14,023 bases of DNA from Flavobacteriales bacterium UBA2619 (GCA_002339135.1 DDJR01000101.1:1-14023), one strand, 5' to 3'; counted from the first letter of the stretch, positions 1-7,270 are shown. The notes: a model not told the origin generated them from the sequence alone. A program made the numbers and translations.

Positions 1-467
1 GAGGTGTTCCACCCAAATCTCTGAGCTCCAATCTCGACCTTAGCCATCAGACTGTTTCTAGACCAAGACATAAACCCGATTGCCTTCGCAATGTCAATTG
101 TTCTAGGATTTTCTCCCCATGTTGGATTGTCGAGTCTTTTAAAGCGTCCCCAGCCAGGTAAACTGTTGGTTTGTAACGCAAATTCAGAAAGAAAGGGGTT
201 TAATGTTGACTGTCTTTCGTATAAAGCTCCTCCAGCCTTAAAACTAGAGTCAACCTTTGCTGTAAATGTTGCGCCACGGATGTTGTCAAACCCAGAGTAG
301 CTTCCTGAGCTAAGGTATTTAAAAGTAATGGCGGGGTCAACAACAATCTCAGCTCTATCTGATGTAAATGTGATCGCATGATGACGCAGTGAATACTTAG
401 TTGATACTTGAGCTTGGAGCGATGCGCAAACAGAAAAACCTGCCAACAGGAACAAAAATCTAATCAT
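1..467 (-). CDS. Wzi/RemB-like outer-membrane beta-barrel protein, N-terminal part (cut by window edge)
   Basis: This open frame starts with ATG at 467-465 and runs off the left edge after 155 complete codons. Residues 1-20 form a Sec signal peptide with probable cleavage after SLQAQ. The mature part has alternating polar/hydrophobic segments. It also carries pieces I recognise from the Bacteroidota capsule-assembly Wzi / gliding-motility RemB-like family: YERQ at residues 83-86 (often YENQ), LPGWGR at 103-108 (often VPGQGR), AIGFMSWS at 129-136, and IGAQRFGW at 146-153, just before the conserved barrel core. Family members are outer-membrane barrels of roughly 450-600 residues linked to surface polysaccharide attachment or cell-surface adhesin function, so about two thirds should lie outside the window. 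Its start overlaps the end of the GDP-fucose synthase gene by 8 bases, so the two are probably translationally coupled. The family assignment rests on remembered motifs and is moderate. Confidence 0.62.
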   Translation of the reverse strand, partial: MIRFLFLLAGFSVCASLQAQVSTKYSLRHHAITFTSDRAEIVVDPAITFKYLSSGSYSGFDNIRGATFTAKVDSSFKAGGALYERQSTLNPFLSEFALQTNSLPGWGRFKRLDNPTWGENPRTIDIAKAIGFMSWSRNSLMAKVEIGAQRFGWNT

Positions 468-1389
468 TTACTTTAGATTTTAAAAATGCTTTGCAAACGT
501 TTTTTAAACCATCGTTTAATGCTATTTTAGAAGACCATCCTAACTTGCTCATTTTATCAACGTTGAGAAGCTTTCTGGGCCCCCCGTCAGGCTTGCTGGT
601 GTCCCATACAATTTCACCTTTGTATCCTGTGATTTCCGCTATGTTTTCAGCCAATTCCTGAATACTTAAGTCCACCCCTGTTCCAACATTGACCCATCCT
701 GCTGAGTTCAAGTTATCCATCATAAATAGGAGTGCATCGGCTAAGTCATCCACGTGTAAGAATTCTCGCTTGGCCTTGCCCGAGCCCCAACACTCGACTT
801 TGTCAAGATTGTCCCTCACGGCTTCATTGAATCGTCGAATTAGTGCAGGGAGAACATGACTGTTTTCTGGATGGTAATTGTCTCCCGGGCCATAAAGATT
901 TGTGGGCATGGCTGAAATGAAATTGCAACCGTATTGTTTTCTGTATGCATCACACAGTTTTAAACCAGCAATTTTTGCAAGTGCATAGGGCTCATTTGTG
1001 GGTTCAAGAGATCCGGTTAACAAATCTTCTTCAGAAATAGGTTGAGGGGCAAGTCTAGGGTAGATACAAGAACTGCCGAGGAAAAGCAGTTTTTTAACGT
1101 TGAACTTGTGAGCTGCGTCAATCACGTTACTTACGATAGCGATGTTGTCGAAGAGAAATTCAGCAGGATATGCGTCGTTGGCAAATATGCCGCCAACTTT
1201 AGCGGCTGCTAGGTAAACGAAGTCTGGTTTTGTGTCATCAAAAAACGTATTTACAGCTTTTCTATCTCGAAGGTCTAATTCCTTGGAAGTTCTGACAACA
1301 ATGTTTTTTTCGCCCCTAGTTTTAAGTTGCCGCACGATTGCGGACCCCACCATTCCTCTATGTCCAGCTACGTAAATTACACTATCCAC
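460..1389 (-). CDS. fcl: GDP-L-fucose synthase (GDP-4-keto-6-deoxymannose 3,5-epimerase/4-reductase)
   Basis: Converts GDP-4-keto-6-deoxy-D-mannose to GDP-L-fucose with NADPH in the cytoplasm, the last step in making activated fucose for surface glycans. It is an extended short-chain dehydrogenase of 309 residues (E. coli Fcl is 321). The Rossmann motif GHRGMVG is at residues 9-15. The catalytic residues match with an offset of one from E. coli: Ser106/Ser107 and Cys108 in GSSCIYP, Tyr135 and Lys139 in the YxxxK motif, and His178 in SHVLP. KREFLHVDDLADA at 207-219 is also typical. The start is GTG at 1389-1387; no upstream in-frame ATG is available, and starting here puts the Rossmann motif at the usual distance. 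The preceding permease gene ends 35 bases upstream and the next gene overlaps the stop. GDP-mannose 4,6-dehydratase (gmd), which makes the substrate, is not in the window. Confidence 0.95.
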   Translation of the reverse strand: MDSVIYVAGHRGMVGSAIVRQLKTRGEKNIVVRTSKELDLRDRKAVNTFFDDTKPDFVYLAAAKVGGIFANDAYPAEFLFDNIAIVSNVIDAAHKFNVKKLLFLGSSCIYPRLAPQPISEEDLLTGSLEPTNEPYALAKIAGLKLCDAYRKQYGCNFISAMPTNLYGPGDNYHPENSHVLPALIRRFNEAVRDNLDKVECWGSGKAKREFLHVDDLADALLFMMDNLNSAGWVNVGTGVDLSIQELAENIAEITGYKGEIVWDTSKPDGGPRKLLNVDKMSKLGWSSKIALNDGLKNVCKAFLKSKVND

Positions 1390-1399
1390 TTTGCGATTG

Positions 1400-1409
1400 T
1401 TTTTTTTTT
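1400..1409 (-). repeat. A10 homopolymer tract in the leader of fcl
   Basis: Ten consecutive T on the plus strand (A10 on the coding strand) lie 11 to 20 bases upstream of the fcl GTG start. No hairpin precedes it, so it is not a terminator. A-rich leaders can favour translation in Bacteroidota, which rely little on Shine-Dalgarno pairing. A run of this length is also prone to slippage, so its length may vary between cells. Both readings are inference. Confidence 0.5.
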
Positions 1410-1424
1410 GTAAAAGTACATTGT

Positions 1425-2285
1425 TTATTTGGCGACATCAAATGCTTTTCGGAAGCCATCTCCAAGCCATGTAAATGCAAGTACTAAGCTAGCAATTAAA
1501 ACGCCAGGCAAAACAGCAAGCCAAGCCAAGTCAGTGGTGAGTAAATGATAGTGTTCCTTGACGATGTTGCCCCAAGAAGGTACAGGGATTCTAGCTCCAA
1601 CTCCGAGAAAACTCAAGCCAGCTTCAATTAAAATGGCAGCGGCAAAATTTGCTGCTGCGACTACGATGATAGGACCCATTGCATTTGGGAGCATGTGCTT
1701 AAACATGATTCTGAAATCAGACAGCCCCAGGGCTTTCGCTGCTTGAACGTATTCGAGTTCACGCAATGAGATGAATTGGCCTCGAACGATTCTAGCGACT
1801 TCCACCCACATGGTAAGTCCGATGGCCACAAATACTTGCCAGAACCCCTTTCCAAATGCGAGCGTGATCGCTAAGACCATTAGCAAAGTAGGTACAGACC
1901 AAACAACCTGCAAAAACCAGCTCACCACAGAGTCGACAATTCCTCCTTTGTATCCAGCCCACGCTCCGAGAAACAGGCCAATTATCAAACTAATTGCAAC
2001 TGCAATTCCCGCGACAGAAAGTGAAATGGCACTCCCAGCCATCAGTCTGCTTAAAAAATCTCGACCATATCGGTCACTTCCAAGTAAAAATGTAAAAGCC
2101 TGACCATCAACGTTAACTTCAGTGCCTGGTGGCAGTAAGCTTAGATCTAAATGTTGGTTGTTAGCGTTCGTTGAGGGGTCTGGCCTGAGCAAGGGGCCGG
2201 AAATTGCTATGCACACCCACAAGAGAATCCAAGCGCCTCCAATGAGAGCGAGTTTGTTTGATATCATTTCTCTCCAAATATTCAC
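1425..2285 (-). CDS. ABC transporter permease, DppC/OppC type
   Basis: Inner-membrane permease of the binding-protein-dependent type that normally imports di- or oligopeptides or nickel as one half of a heterodimer. The 286 residues have a membrane segment near 12-30 and the family motif LLGSDRYGRDFLSRL at 67-81. Further membrane segments lie near 88-110, 123-143, 150-166, 203-222 and 255-274. The EAA loop that docks on the ATPase is YVQAAKALGLSDF at 179-191, continuing to LPN at 199-201. EAGLSFLGVG at 221-230 and the C-terminal WLGDGFRKAFD at 273-283 are also characteristic. The start is GTG at 2285-2283; an ATG at codon 7 (2267-2265), preceded closely by GGAGAG, is a real alternative. It lies 18 bases after the glycosyltransferase gene. 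No partner permease (DppB/OppB), ATPase or binding protein is in the window, so the substrate is unknown; unlinked subunits may be elsewhere in the genome. Confidence 0.9.
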   Translation of the reverse strand: MNIWREMISNKLALIGGAWILLWVCIAISGPLLRPDPSTNANNQHLDLSLLPPGTEVNVDGQAFTFLLGSDRYGRDFLSRLMAGSAISLSVAGIAVAISLIIGLFLGAWAGYKGGIVDSVVSWFLQVVWSVPTLLMVLAITLAFGKGFWQVFVAIGLTMWVEVARIVRGQFISLRELEYVQAAKALGLSDFRIMFKHMLPNAMGPIIVVAAANFAAAILIEAGLSFLGVGARIPVPSWGNIVKEHYHLLTTDLAWLAVLPGVLIASLVLAFTWLGDGFRKAFDVAK

Positions 2286-2303
2286 TGCACCAAGTTCGGG
2301 ATT

Positions 2304-3356
2304 TCAACGCCATTTGGATTTAATAAAGAAAGAATATATGAACACAACAGGTATTTGTAAGGGATATGTTATTGCAAGAAGAAGCCAACTAAGTTTAGGT
2401 GTGTCAATCTGAAACCATACCGCGACGTTTCTTGTAAAGAGAATGTCTATTAAAGCTCGCCCTAGCCATAAAACGACAAATGGCAGAATAGTGTCTGCAA
2501 AATCTACAATGAAGAAACCCAGGGTTGTTAATTGGGCAAGTCCGATGAGCGCAATCCAAAAAGATGTTGCAATGGCTTCTCGGTTGGTGTAGTATTTCGC
2601 TTTCCCACCCCATCGTGCTCTTTGCCTGATCCAACTTGTAACGCTGCCTGCGCTACCTGCTTCTACACACGCGTTCATGTCGTGAACCCAAAAAACTTTT
2701 TTTCCTAAGTCCACGAGGCTGTGTATGGCAAAGACGTCATCTCCAGAGGCGATTTTTGATTTTATTTGATCTTCATTGGGGTAGTCACGGACTTTAATCG
2801 CAAAATTAGCGGCACTGCCCATTGCTGCATTTCCTTCTATTGCTGTGGATGCTGTCCATCCCATCAGCGCAGCGTAGTCAAGACACTCTACGCCACTAAA
2901 AACAGAATTCAAGATGGGTGTGATTTTTACGGGCCCAATGAGAGCTAATCCTGATGTATTGCTAGCTGCAGAAGACATACTCTCAATCCAGCTTGAAGGC
3001 ACTGTAACATCCGCATCCGTAGTGATAGCCCACTTGGTCTTGCAAAGTCCTATTCCAGTTCTTATCGCATCTTTTTTACCAAACCCAGAGTTGTTGATTA
3101 CCGTAAACTCAGAAGCTATTTCTTTTGTTAAATCTGAACTGTGATCATCAACCACAATGATTTCGAATGGTTTTTGAGTCTGACTTTTTAAAGAAGAGAG
3201 TAGATTCGGAAGGTTGTGTTCTTCATTTTTGCAAGCAACAATTACTGTAAGTGGCTCGAATGAATTGTGGATTGTCTTGTTAAGATGTTTAAACCCTCGA
3301 CTCCATTTCCCGACAATAAGGCCATGGATTGTTAAGATAAAGATGATTAAAAGCAT
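2304..3356 (-). CDS. Membrane-bound family-2 glycosyltransferase
   Basis: Predicted inverting GT-A glycosyltransferase of 350 residues, anchored in the inner membrane with its catalytic domain in the cytoplasm. An N-terminal membrane segment spans about 1-16. The GT2 landmarks follow in order: ACKNEE at 41-46, the nucleotide-sugar site VVDDHSSD at 68-75, the DxD-like metal site TTDAD at 112-116, acceptor-side SGDDVF at 204-209, and the QxxRW-type motif RQRARW at 244-249. Hydrophobic segments near 264-285, 289-305 and 322-345 close the protein. The QxxRW motif is shared with processive enzymes such as cellulose and hyaluronan synthases but also occurs in non-processive lipid glycosyltransferases, so donor and acceptor cannot be named. 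It heads the minus-strand run that continues into the permease, fcl and the Wzi/RemB-like gene, which suggests a role in surface polysaccharide or glycolipid synthesis. It is divergent from ruvC. Confidence 0.88.
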   Translation of the reverse strand: MLLIIFILTIHGLIVGKWSRGFKHLNKTIHNSFEPLTVIVACKNEEHNLPNLLSSLKSQTQKPFEIIVVDDHSSDLTKEIASEFTVINNSGFGKKDAIRTGIGLCKTKWAITTDADVTVPSSWIESMSSAASNTSGLALIGPVKITPILNSVFSGVECLDYAALMGWTASTAIEGNAAMGSAANFAIKVRDYPNEDQIKSKIASGDDVFAIHSLVDLGKKVFWVHDMNACVEAGSAGSVTSWIRQRARWGGKAKYYTNREAIATSFWIALIGLAQLTTLGFFIVDFADTILPFVVLWLGRALIDILFTRNVAVWFQIDTPKLSWLLLAITYPLQIPVVFIYSFFIKSKWR

Positions 3357-3413
3357 TTGGCTAGGATACGATTAACAAGATAAACTGTTTGTACTTTTCA
3401 CATTTATAATACG
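3357..3413. promoter_or_regulatory. Divergent intergenic region between the glycosyltransferase gene and ruvC
   Basis: These 57 bases separate two divergent start codons and so must hold the start signals for both genes unless promoters lie inside the coding regions. The segment is AT-rich. On plus, a TTTG lies about 25 bases before ruvC and TATAAT sits just before its ATG. On minus, TATCTTGT lies about 20 bases before the glycosyltransferase start. None matches the Bacteroidota -7 box TAnnTTTG exactly, so I do not assign individual promoters. Confidence 0.35.
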
Positions 3414-3977
3414 ATGGAATCAGAGCGAATCATATTAGGGATTGACCCCGGGACTACAATTATGGGTTTTGGCGTCATTCGTGTTGTGGGAAAGCAGAAG
3501 GTCGAAATGGTTGAAATGGGCGCTCTGCACCTGTCGAAATATTCCGACCATGCACTCAAATTAAAGAAAATTTTTGACAAGTGTGTTCAGCTAATCGAAA
3601 CACACTCGCCTGATGAAATGGCAGTTGAAGCTCCTTTTTTTGGAAAAAACGTTCAATCTATGTTGAAACTTGGAAGGGCTCAAGGTGTTGCATTTGCCGC
3701 GGCTTTAAGTCGGGATTTACATATCGCAGAGTATGCTCCTAGAAAAATAAAAAAATCAATTACAGGTTCAGGAGCGGCATCAAAAGAGCAAGTTCAGAGT
3801 ATGGTTCAGAGGTTGTTAAACATTCCTTCTGATAACATGCCTAAAAACCTGGATGCATCAGATGGAATTGCTGTTGCACTGTGTCACCATTATCAGCTGA
3901 CCAATCCGATGATGCAAAAAGGGGGAGGAGGTTGGAAGGCGTTTATAAAAGACAATCCATCTCGTGTGAAATCTTAG
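3414..3977 (+). CDS. ruvC: Holliday junction resolvase RuvC (crossover junction endodeoxyribonuclease)
   Basis: Cuts four-way DNA junctions symmetrically, working with the RuvAB branch-migration motor in recombination repair. The protein has 187 residues (E. coli RuvC has 173). All four acidic catalytic residues of the RNase H-like fold are visible: Asp11 in GIDPGTT, Glu72 in AVEAPFF, and Asp147 and Asp150 in LDASDG (E. coli Asp7, Glu66, Asp138, Asp141). The basic region APRKIKKSITGSGAASKEQV at 108-127 is the usual DNA-contacting stretch. The C-terminus after about residue 165 contains a Gly4 run followed by GWKAFIKD. ruvA and ruvB are not adjacent. The stop codon overlaps that of the convergent ddl gene by four bases. 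Confidence 0.97.
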   Translation: MESERIILGIDPGTTIMGFGVIRVVGKQKVEMVEMGALHLSKYSDHALKLKKIFDKCVQLIETHSPDEMAVEAPFFGKNVQSMLKLGRAQGVAFAAALSRDLHIAEYAPRKIKKSITGSGAASKEQVQSMVQRLLNIPSDNMPKNLDASDGIAVALCHHYQLTNPMMQKGGGGWKAFIKDNPSRVKS

Positions 3978-4978
3978 TTGGCGATAGCTGTTTCTATGAT
4001 TCTTGACAAAAGATCTTGAATGTTGATGTCTGCATGTTCCAATTGCTGGGGCAGCAAGCTCATGGTTGTAAATCCTGGAACTGAGTTTATTTCTAATATC
4101 GCAGGAAGCTCTTCTTTGACGACGATGAAATCGACCCTTACCATTCCACGACAGTTTAATGTTTCATATGCTTTGATTGCGATTTCCCGAATCTTTTCAG
4201 CCAATTCATTTGAGATTTCAGCAGGGGTGATTTCTTGACTTTTCCCTTCATATTTTGCTTGATAATCAAAAAATTCGTTGTCTGAAATAATTTCAGTCAC
4301 GGGCAATGCTTTCGGAATCGATTGAGCCCCTGGGATAACTCCCACAGAAAACTCTCTGCCCATTAAAAGAGATTCGATTAAAACTGATGGAGTTCCTGTT
4401 TTAAAAGCATTGTGGATTGCAGTGGGAAGCTCTTCTTGTGTTAATACTTTGGAGACCCCAAGGCTAGATCCACCGTGATTGGGTTTCACAAAACACGGAG
4501 GTGAAATAACTTGTAAGATCTTCTTTAATTCACTTTGATTTACAGGCTTTCCTTGCTCAACGATGTAAGAATTGGCGACCAACATTCCCTCTTGTCGCAA
4601 TGTCTGATTTGCATGATATTTATTGAAAGTTCTTGCCACCGACTCTGATGATCCTGTCGTAAAAGGAATGTGTAAGTTCTCGAAATATGTTTGCAACACC
4701 CCATCTTCACCAGGTGTTCCATGAACCACAATAAATGCTGCGTCAAACGATTGTCGATCTCCCAATGAATCTAGCCAAGTAAACGATGATAGTTCAATGT
4801 TGTATCTCCTGCCATCAGTGTGCTCAATCCACCAGGAGTCTTCAGATTCAATGGTGACAAGTGTTGTAGAAAACCTCGAGGTGTCGATGTGCCTTAAAAC
4901 TTCATGTGCACTCTGAAGAGAAATGCCATATTCACCTGAATAACCTCCAGCGAGGACTGCGACATGAGGTTTAATCAT
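3974..4978 (-). CDS. ddl: D-alanine--D-alanine ligase
   Basis: Cytoplasmic ATP-grasp enzyme joining two D-alanines for the end of the peptidoglycan stem peptide. The 334 residues fit the family (E. coli DdlB has 306). Landmarks: GGYSGEYGIS at 11-20 with Glu16 for the first D-Ala; HGTPGEDG at 86-93; the ATP-binding lysine in FVKPNHGGSSLG at 163-174; omega-loop FFDYQAKY at 236-243; and metal ligands Asp283 in RVDF and Glu296/Asn298 in LEINSVPGF. The tyrosine in the AKY part of the omega loop is kept, as expected for a D-Ala-D-Ala rather than a D-Ala-D-lactate enzyme. It starts nine bases after the purK stop, so it is probably cotranscribed with purK. It is not next to mur or fts genes, where ddlB sits in many other bacteria. 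Confidence 0.97.
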   Translation of the reverse strand: MIKPHVAVLAGGYSGEYGISLQSAHEVLRHIDTSRFSTTLVTIESEDSWWIEHTDGRRYNIELSSFTWLDSLGDRQSFDAAFIVVHGTPGEDGVLQTYFENLHIPFTTGSSESVARTFNKYHANQTLRQEGMLVANSYIVEQGKPVNQSELKKILQVISPPCFVKPNHGGSSLGVSKVLTQEELPTAIHNAFKTGTPSVLIESLLMGREFSVGVIPGAQSIPKALPVTEIISDNEFFDYQAKYEGKSQEITPAEISNELAEKIREIAIKAYETLNCRGMVRVDFIVVKEELPAILEINSVPGFTTMSLLPQQLEHADINIQDLLSRIIETAIAN

Positions 4979-4987
4979 ACCAACAAG

Positions 4988-6148
4988 TTACTTTTTTTTT
5001 GACCCATTTACGCATAGTGAATCACGAAGTTTCAACAGTTTTTCTTGTACGAAATTCATGTCTGATCCTGTCACCGTAATGTGCCCCATCTTTCGATACG
5101 GTTTCACTTCCGACTTTCCGTATAAGTGCGGGTGAACTCCAGGCATTGAAAGAGCTTCGGACAATCCGTCATAAACAGGTGCCCCAAATGCATCGGCGCT
5201 CCCCAAAAGATTCATCATTCCTGCCGCATTGTGAAGAAGGCTCACGTCTCCAAAGGGAATCCCAACGACTGCTCTCAGGTGCTGGTCAAATTGTGACGTG
5301 CGGTTTGCCTCTATGGTGTGGTGTCCGCTATTGTGTGTTCTAGGCGCAACTTCATTTACAAGCAGATTTCCATCGGCATCTAAGAACAACTCAACAGCCA
5401 TTAATCCTTCGAAATCCATAGCTTCAACTACACTCAAAGCAAGTTTTTGTGCCTTCGCTGCGGTATCCACATCAATATTTGCGGGTGATATTAACGAAGA
5501 AACCAGATTTACTTTGGGATCGAAGACAGATTCAACAACTGGAAAAATAGATGTTTTTCCAGAAGCATTTCGCGCCACAATCACACCCAGCTCCTTGTCA
5601 ATGTCGACGGCTTTCTCTAGGACACTCGCCTCGACAAACCCTCTTTCTAAAATGTCATTCGTGGTTTTTAATATTTGTACGCCTCGTCCATCATACCCTC
5701 CTGTTCTTAGTTTCTGAACGATAGGAAGTCCCAGTGAAGAGATGTCCCCACCTGATTCTATTAAAATGAAATCTGAAGTAGGTATTTGATTGTCTTTGAA
5801 AAATTGTTTTTGGAGGCCTTTGTCTTGAATAATGGCAATGTGGTCAGGTTTAGGTACCACCTTCACTCCAGATTGCTCTAATTTACGAAGACCTTCCACG
5901 CTGACATGTTCGATTTCAATTGTAACAACGTCCAGATCCTTTCCAAATTGATACACAGATTCGACATTGTTCAAATCCCCTTGGACAAACCTGTGCGTTA
6001 ATCTGGCACATGGTGCTTGGTTAGAAGGATCCATAACCTCCACCCTTAAATCAAGATTGATGGCAGATTGAATCATCATGAGGCCCAATTGTCCGCCACC
6101 TAAAACTCCAATCCTTAAAGAAGGACCTGTTTGAAGATTTTTCAACAT
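4988..6148 (-). CDS. purK: N5-carboxyaminoimidazole ribonucleotide synthase (AIR carboxylase ATPase subunit)
   Basis: Uses ATP and bicarbonate to turn aminoimidazole ribonucleotide into N5-CAIR in purine biosynthesis; PurE then rearranges the product. The protein is an ATP-grasp of 386 residues. Landmarks: nucleotide-fold GVLGGGQLGLMM at 14-25; KLRTGGYDGRGV at 146-157 in the ATP-grasp lid region; metal and phosphate residues in NEVAPRTHNSGHHT at 265-278; and the C-terminal signature KPYRKMGHITV at 349-359. The ATG start at 6148-6146 places the glycine loop about 13 residues in, as in homologues. purE is not in the window. The gene is followed nine bases later by ddl. The last codons contain an A9 run that encodes the final lysines. 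Confidence 0.97.
   Translation of the reverse strand: MLKNLQTGPSLRIGVLGGGQLGLMMIQSAINLDLRVEVMDPSNQAPCARLTHRFVQGDLNNVESVYQFGKDLDVVTIEIEHVSVEGLRKLEQSGVKVVPKPDHIAIIQDKGLQKQFFKDNQIPTSDFILIESGGDISSLGLPIVQKLRTGGYDGRGVQILKTTNDILERGFVEASVLEKAVDIDKELGVIVARNASGKTSIFPVVESVFDPKVNLVSSLISPANIDVDTAAKAQKLALSVVEAMDFEGLMAVELFLDADGNLLVNEVAPRTHNSGHHTIEANRTSQFDQHLRAVVGIPFGDVSLLHNAAGMMNLLGSADAFGAPVYDGLSEALSMPGVHPHLYGKSEVKPYRKMGHITVTGSDMNFVQEKLLKLRDSLCVNGSKKK
4992..5000 (-). repeat. A9 homopolymer at the 3' end of purK
   Basis: Nine consecutive A on the coding strand span the last base of the Ser codon and most of the three final Lys codons, immediately before the purK TAA. Reading ahead, loss of one A would move the stop to a TGA overlapping the ddl ATG. 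Gain of one A would move it to a TAA just inside ddl. Either change would alter only the C-terminal tail. Confidence 0.5.
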
Positions 6149-6152
6149 AATG

Positions 6153-6160
6153 CAAAGATA
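6153..6160 (-). promoter_or_regulatory. Putative Bacteroidota -7 promoter box for purK-ddl
   Basis: On the minus strand TATCTTTG matches the Bacteroidota -7 consensus TAnnTTTG exactly and ends four bases before the purK ATG. No TTG is seen at the expected -33 distance, so only half of the promoter is supported. If functional, transcription would begin at or within a few bases of the start codon, giving a leaderless or nearly leaderless mRNA. Confidence 0.45.
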
Positions 6161-6186
6161 TCAGTTAGTTTTCCGATTTTAGCTGA

Positions 6187-7239
6187 ATGGAAACATTTGA
6201 TTCACTAATTTATTTTGGAAATCCCTTAACTGAGTGGTTAATAGCTTTGTTATATATTGTGGGAAGCGTAGTTGTAGCGCGTGTAGTCTATAGAATATTC
6301 TCTAAATATCTTAAAAAGTTTACTGCTACAACAGAGAGTGACTTGGACGACATCATTGTTGATTCAATCGAAGAGCCTATCGCTCTTGCATTTGTTTTAC
6401 TTGGTTTTTACTTGGGTTATTCTCACTTAACTTTTGGTGGTTCTGGTGATTTGGTGGATGCAATTTTTCAAATCGTTGTTGTTCTTGATTTCACTTGGCT
6501 TGCTGCCAGGTTGCTCGATGCGGTGGTAGCCAATGTCATCACAAACATCAGTGCAACTTCTAAAGAGTCAATGATTAATCAAATCGGACCCATTTTAAGA
6601 AAAACACTGAGATCTGGAATTTGGGTTTTAGGTGTCATTACAGCAATGAATAATGTTGGGTTCGATGTTGGAGCCATGCTGGCAGGTGTAGGAATAGGGG
6701 GTCTCGCCTTGGCGATGGCTGCGAAGGATTTTGTTGCTAATATTTTTGGTGGAATTACTGTTTTTATTGACAAACCTTTTAAAGTAGGAGATCGGATTGT
6801 CGTCAATGGAATTGACGGTACGGTGAAAGAAATTGGAATTCGCTCTTCTAGAATCATCACTCTTCAGGGCAGAATGGTAACAATACCCAACAACAGTTTT
6901 ACCAGTTCTGCTGTAGAAAATGTCACAGCTGAACCTTCACGTAAGATTCAAATCGCTTTGGGGCTGACTTACGACACCACTCCACAGAGAATTCAGGAAG
7001 CAATTGATATTTTACGTAAAATTATCTCAGAGAGAACTGATACCGAGGATGAGTTTACGGTCTGGTTTAGCTCTTTTGGTGATTTCAGTCTCAATGTAAA
7101 CTGCACTTATTATATCAATAAGTCGGGCCACTGGGCCAACACTCAAGGCGGAGTCAACATGGAGGTTTTAACCAAGTTTAATGAAGCACAATTGAATTTC
7201 GCCTTCCCTACACAAACAATTTTGACAGAAACCGCTTGA
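6187..7239 (+). CDS. Small-conductance mechanosensitive channel, MscS family
   Basis: Inner-membrane channel that opens under membrane tension and releases solutes during osmotic downshock. The 350 residues have hydrophobic segments near 15-36, 63-79, 91-118 and 138-155. They are followed by the Gly/Ala-rich pore helix at about 160-188 (MLAGVGIGGLALAMAAKDF), the segment that packs glycine on alanine in MscS. The beta domain follows, with FIDKPFKVGDRIVV at 193-206, GTVKEIGIRSSRI at 211-223 and the signature VTIPNN at 231-236. The cytoplasmic alpha/beta domain extends to about residue 345. E. coli MscS has 286 residues and three membrane helices; this one has one or two more at the N-terminus, as in many longer homologues. 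The gene is divergent from purK, with 38 bases between them, and is the first of eight plus-strand genes. Confidence 0.95.
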   Translation: METFDSLIYFGNPLTEWLIALLYIVGSVVVARVVYRIFSKYLKKFTATTESDLDDIIVDSIEEPIALAFVLLGFYLGYSHLTFGGSGDLVDAIFQIVVVLDFTWLAARLLDAVVANVITNISATSKESMINQIGPILRKTLRSGIWVLGVITAMNNVGFDVGAMLAGVGIGGLALAMAAKDFVANIFGGITVFIDKPFKVGDRIVVNGIDGTVKEIGIRSSRIITLQGRMVTIPNNSFTSSAVENVTAEPSRKIQIALGLTYDTTPQRIQEAIDILRKIISERTDTEDEFTVWFSSFGDFSLNVNCTYYINKSGHWANTQGGVNMEVLTKFNEAQLNFAFPTQTILTETA

Positions 7240-7270
7240 TTTGAATCAGTCAATGTCCTAAATTGCTTGA

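Noticed and set aside
91..300. Plus-strand open frame of 69 codons near the left edge
   Set aside because: It lies opposite the Wzi/RemB-like reading frame, which has a signal peptide and family motifs; the plus frame has no recognisable features.
1400..1409. T10 run on the plus strand as a Rho-independent terminator
   Set aside because: No stem-loop precedes it and no plus-strand gene ends nearby.
1771..2103. Plus-strand open frame of 110 codons
   Set aside because: Antisense to the conserved core of the ABC permease, with no motif or leader of its own.
5298..5717. Plus-strand open frame of 139 codons
   Set aside because: It is fully antisense to conserved purK sequence, rich in Ser/Thr as expected of a reverse-frame shadow, and has no start-site or domain support.
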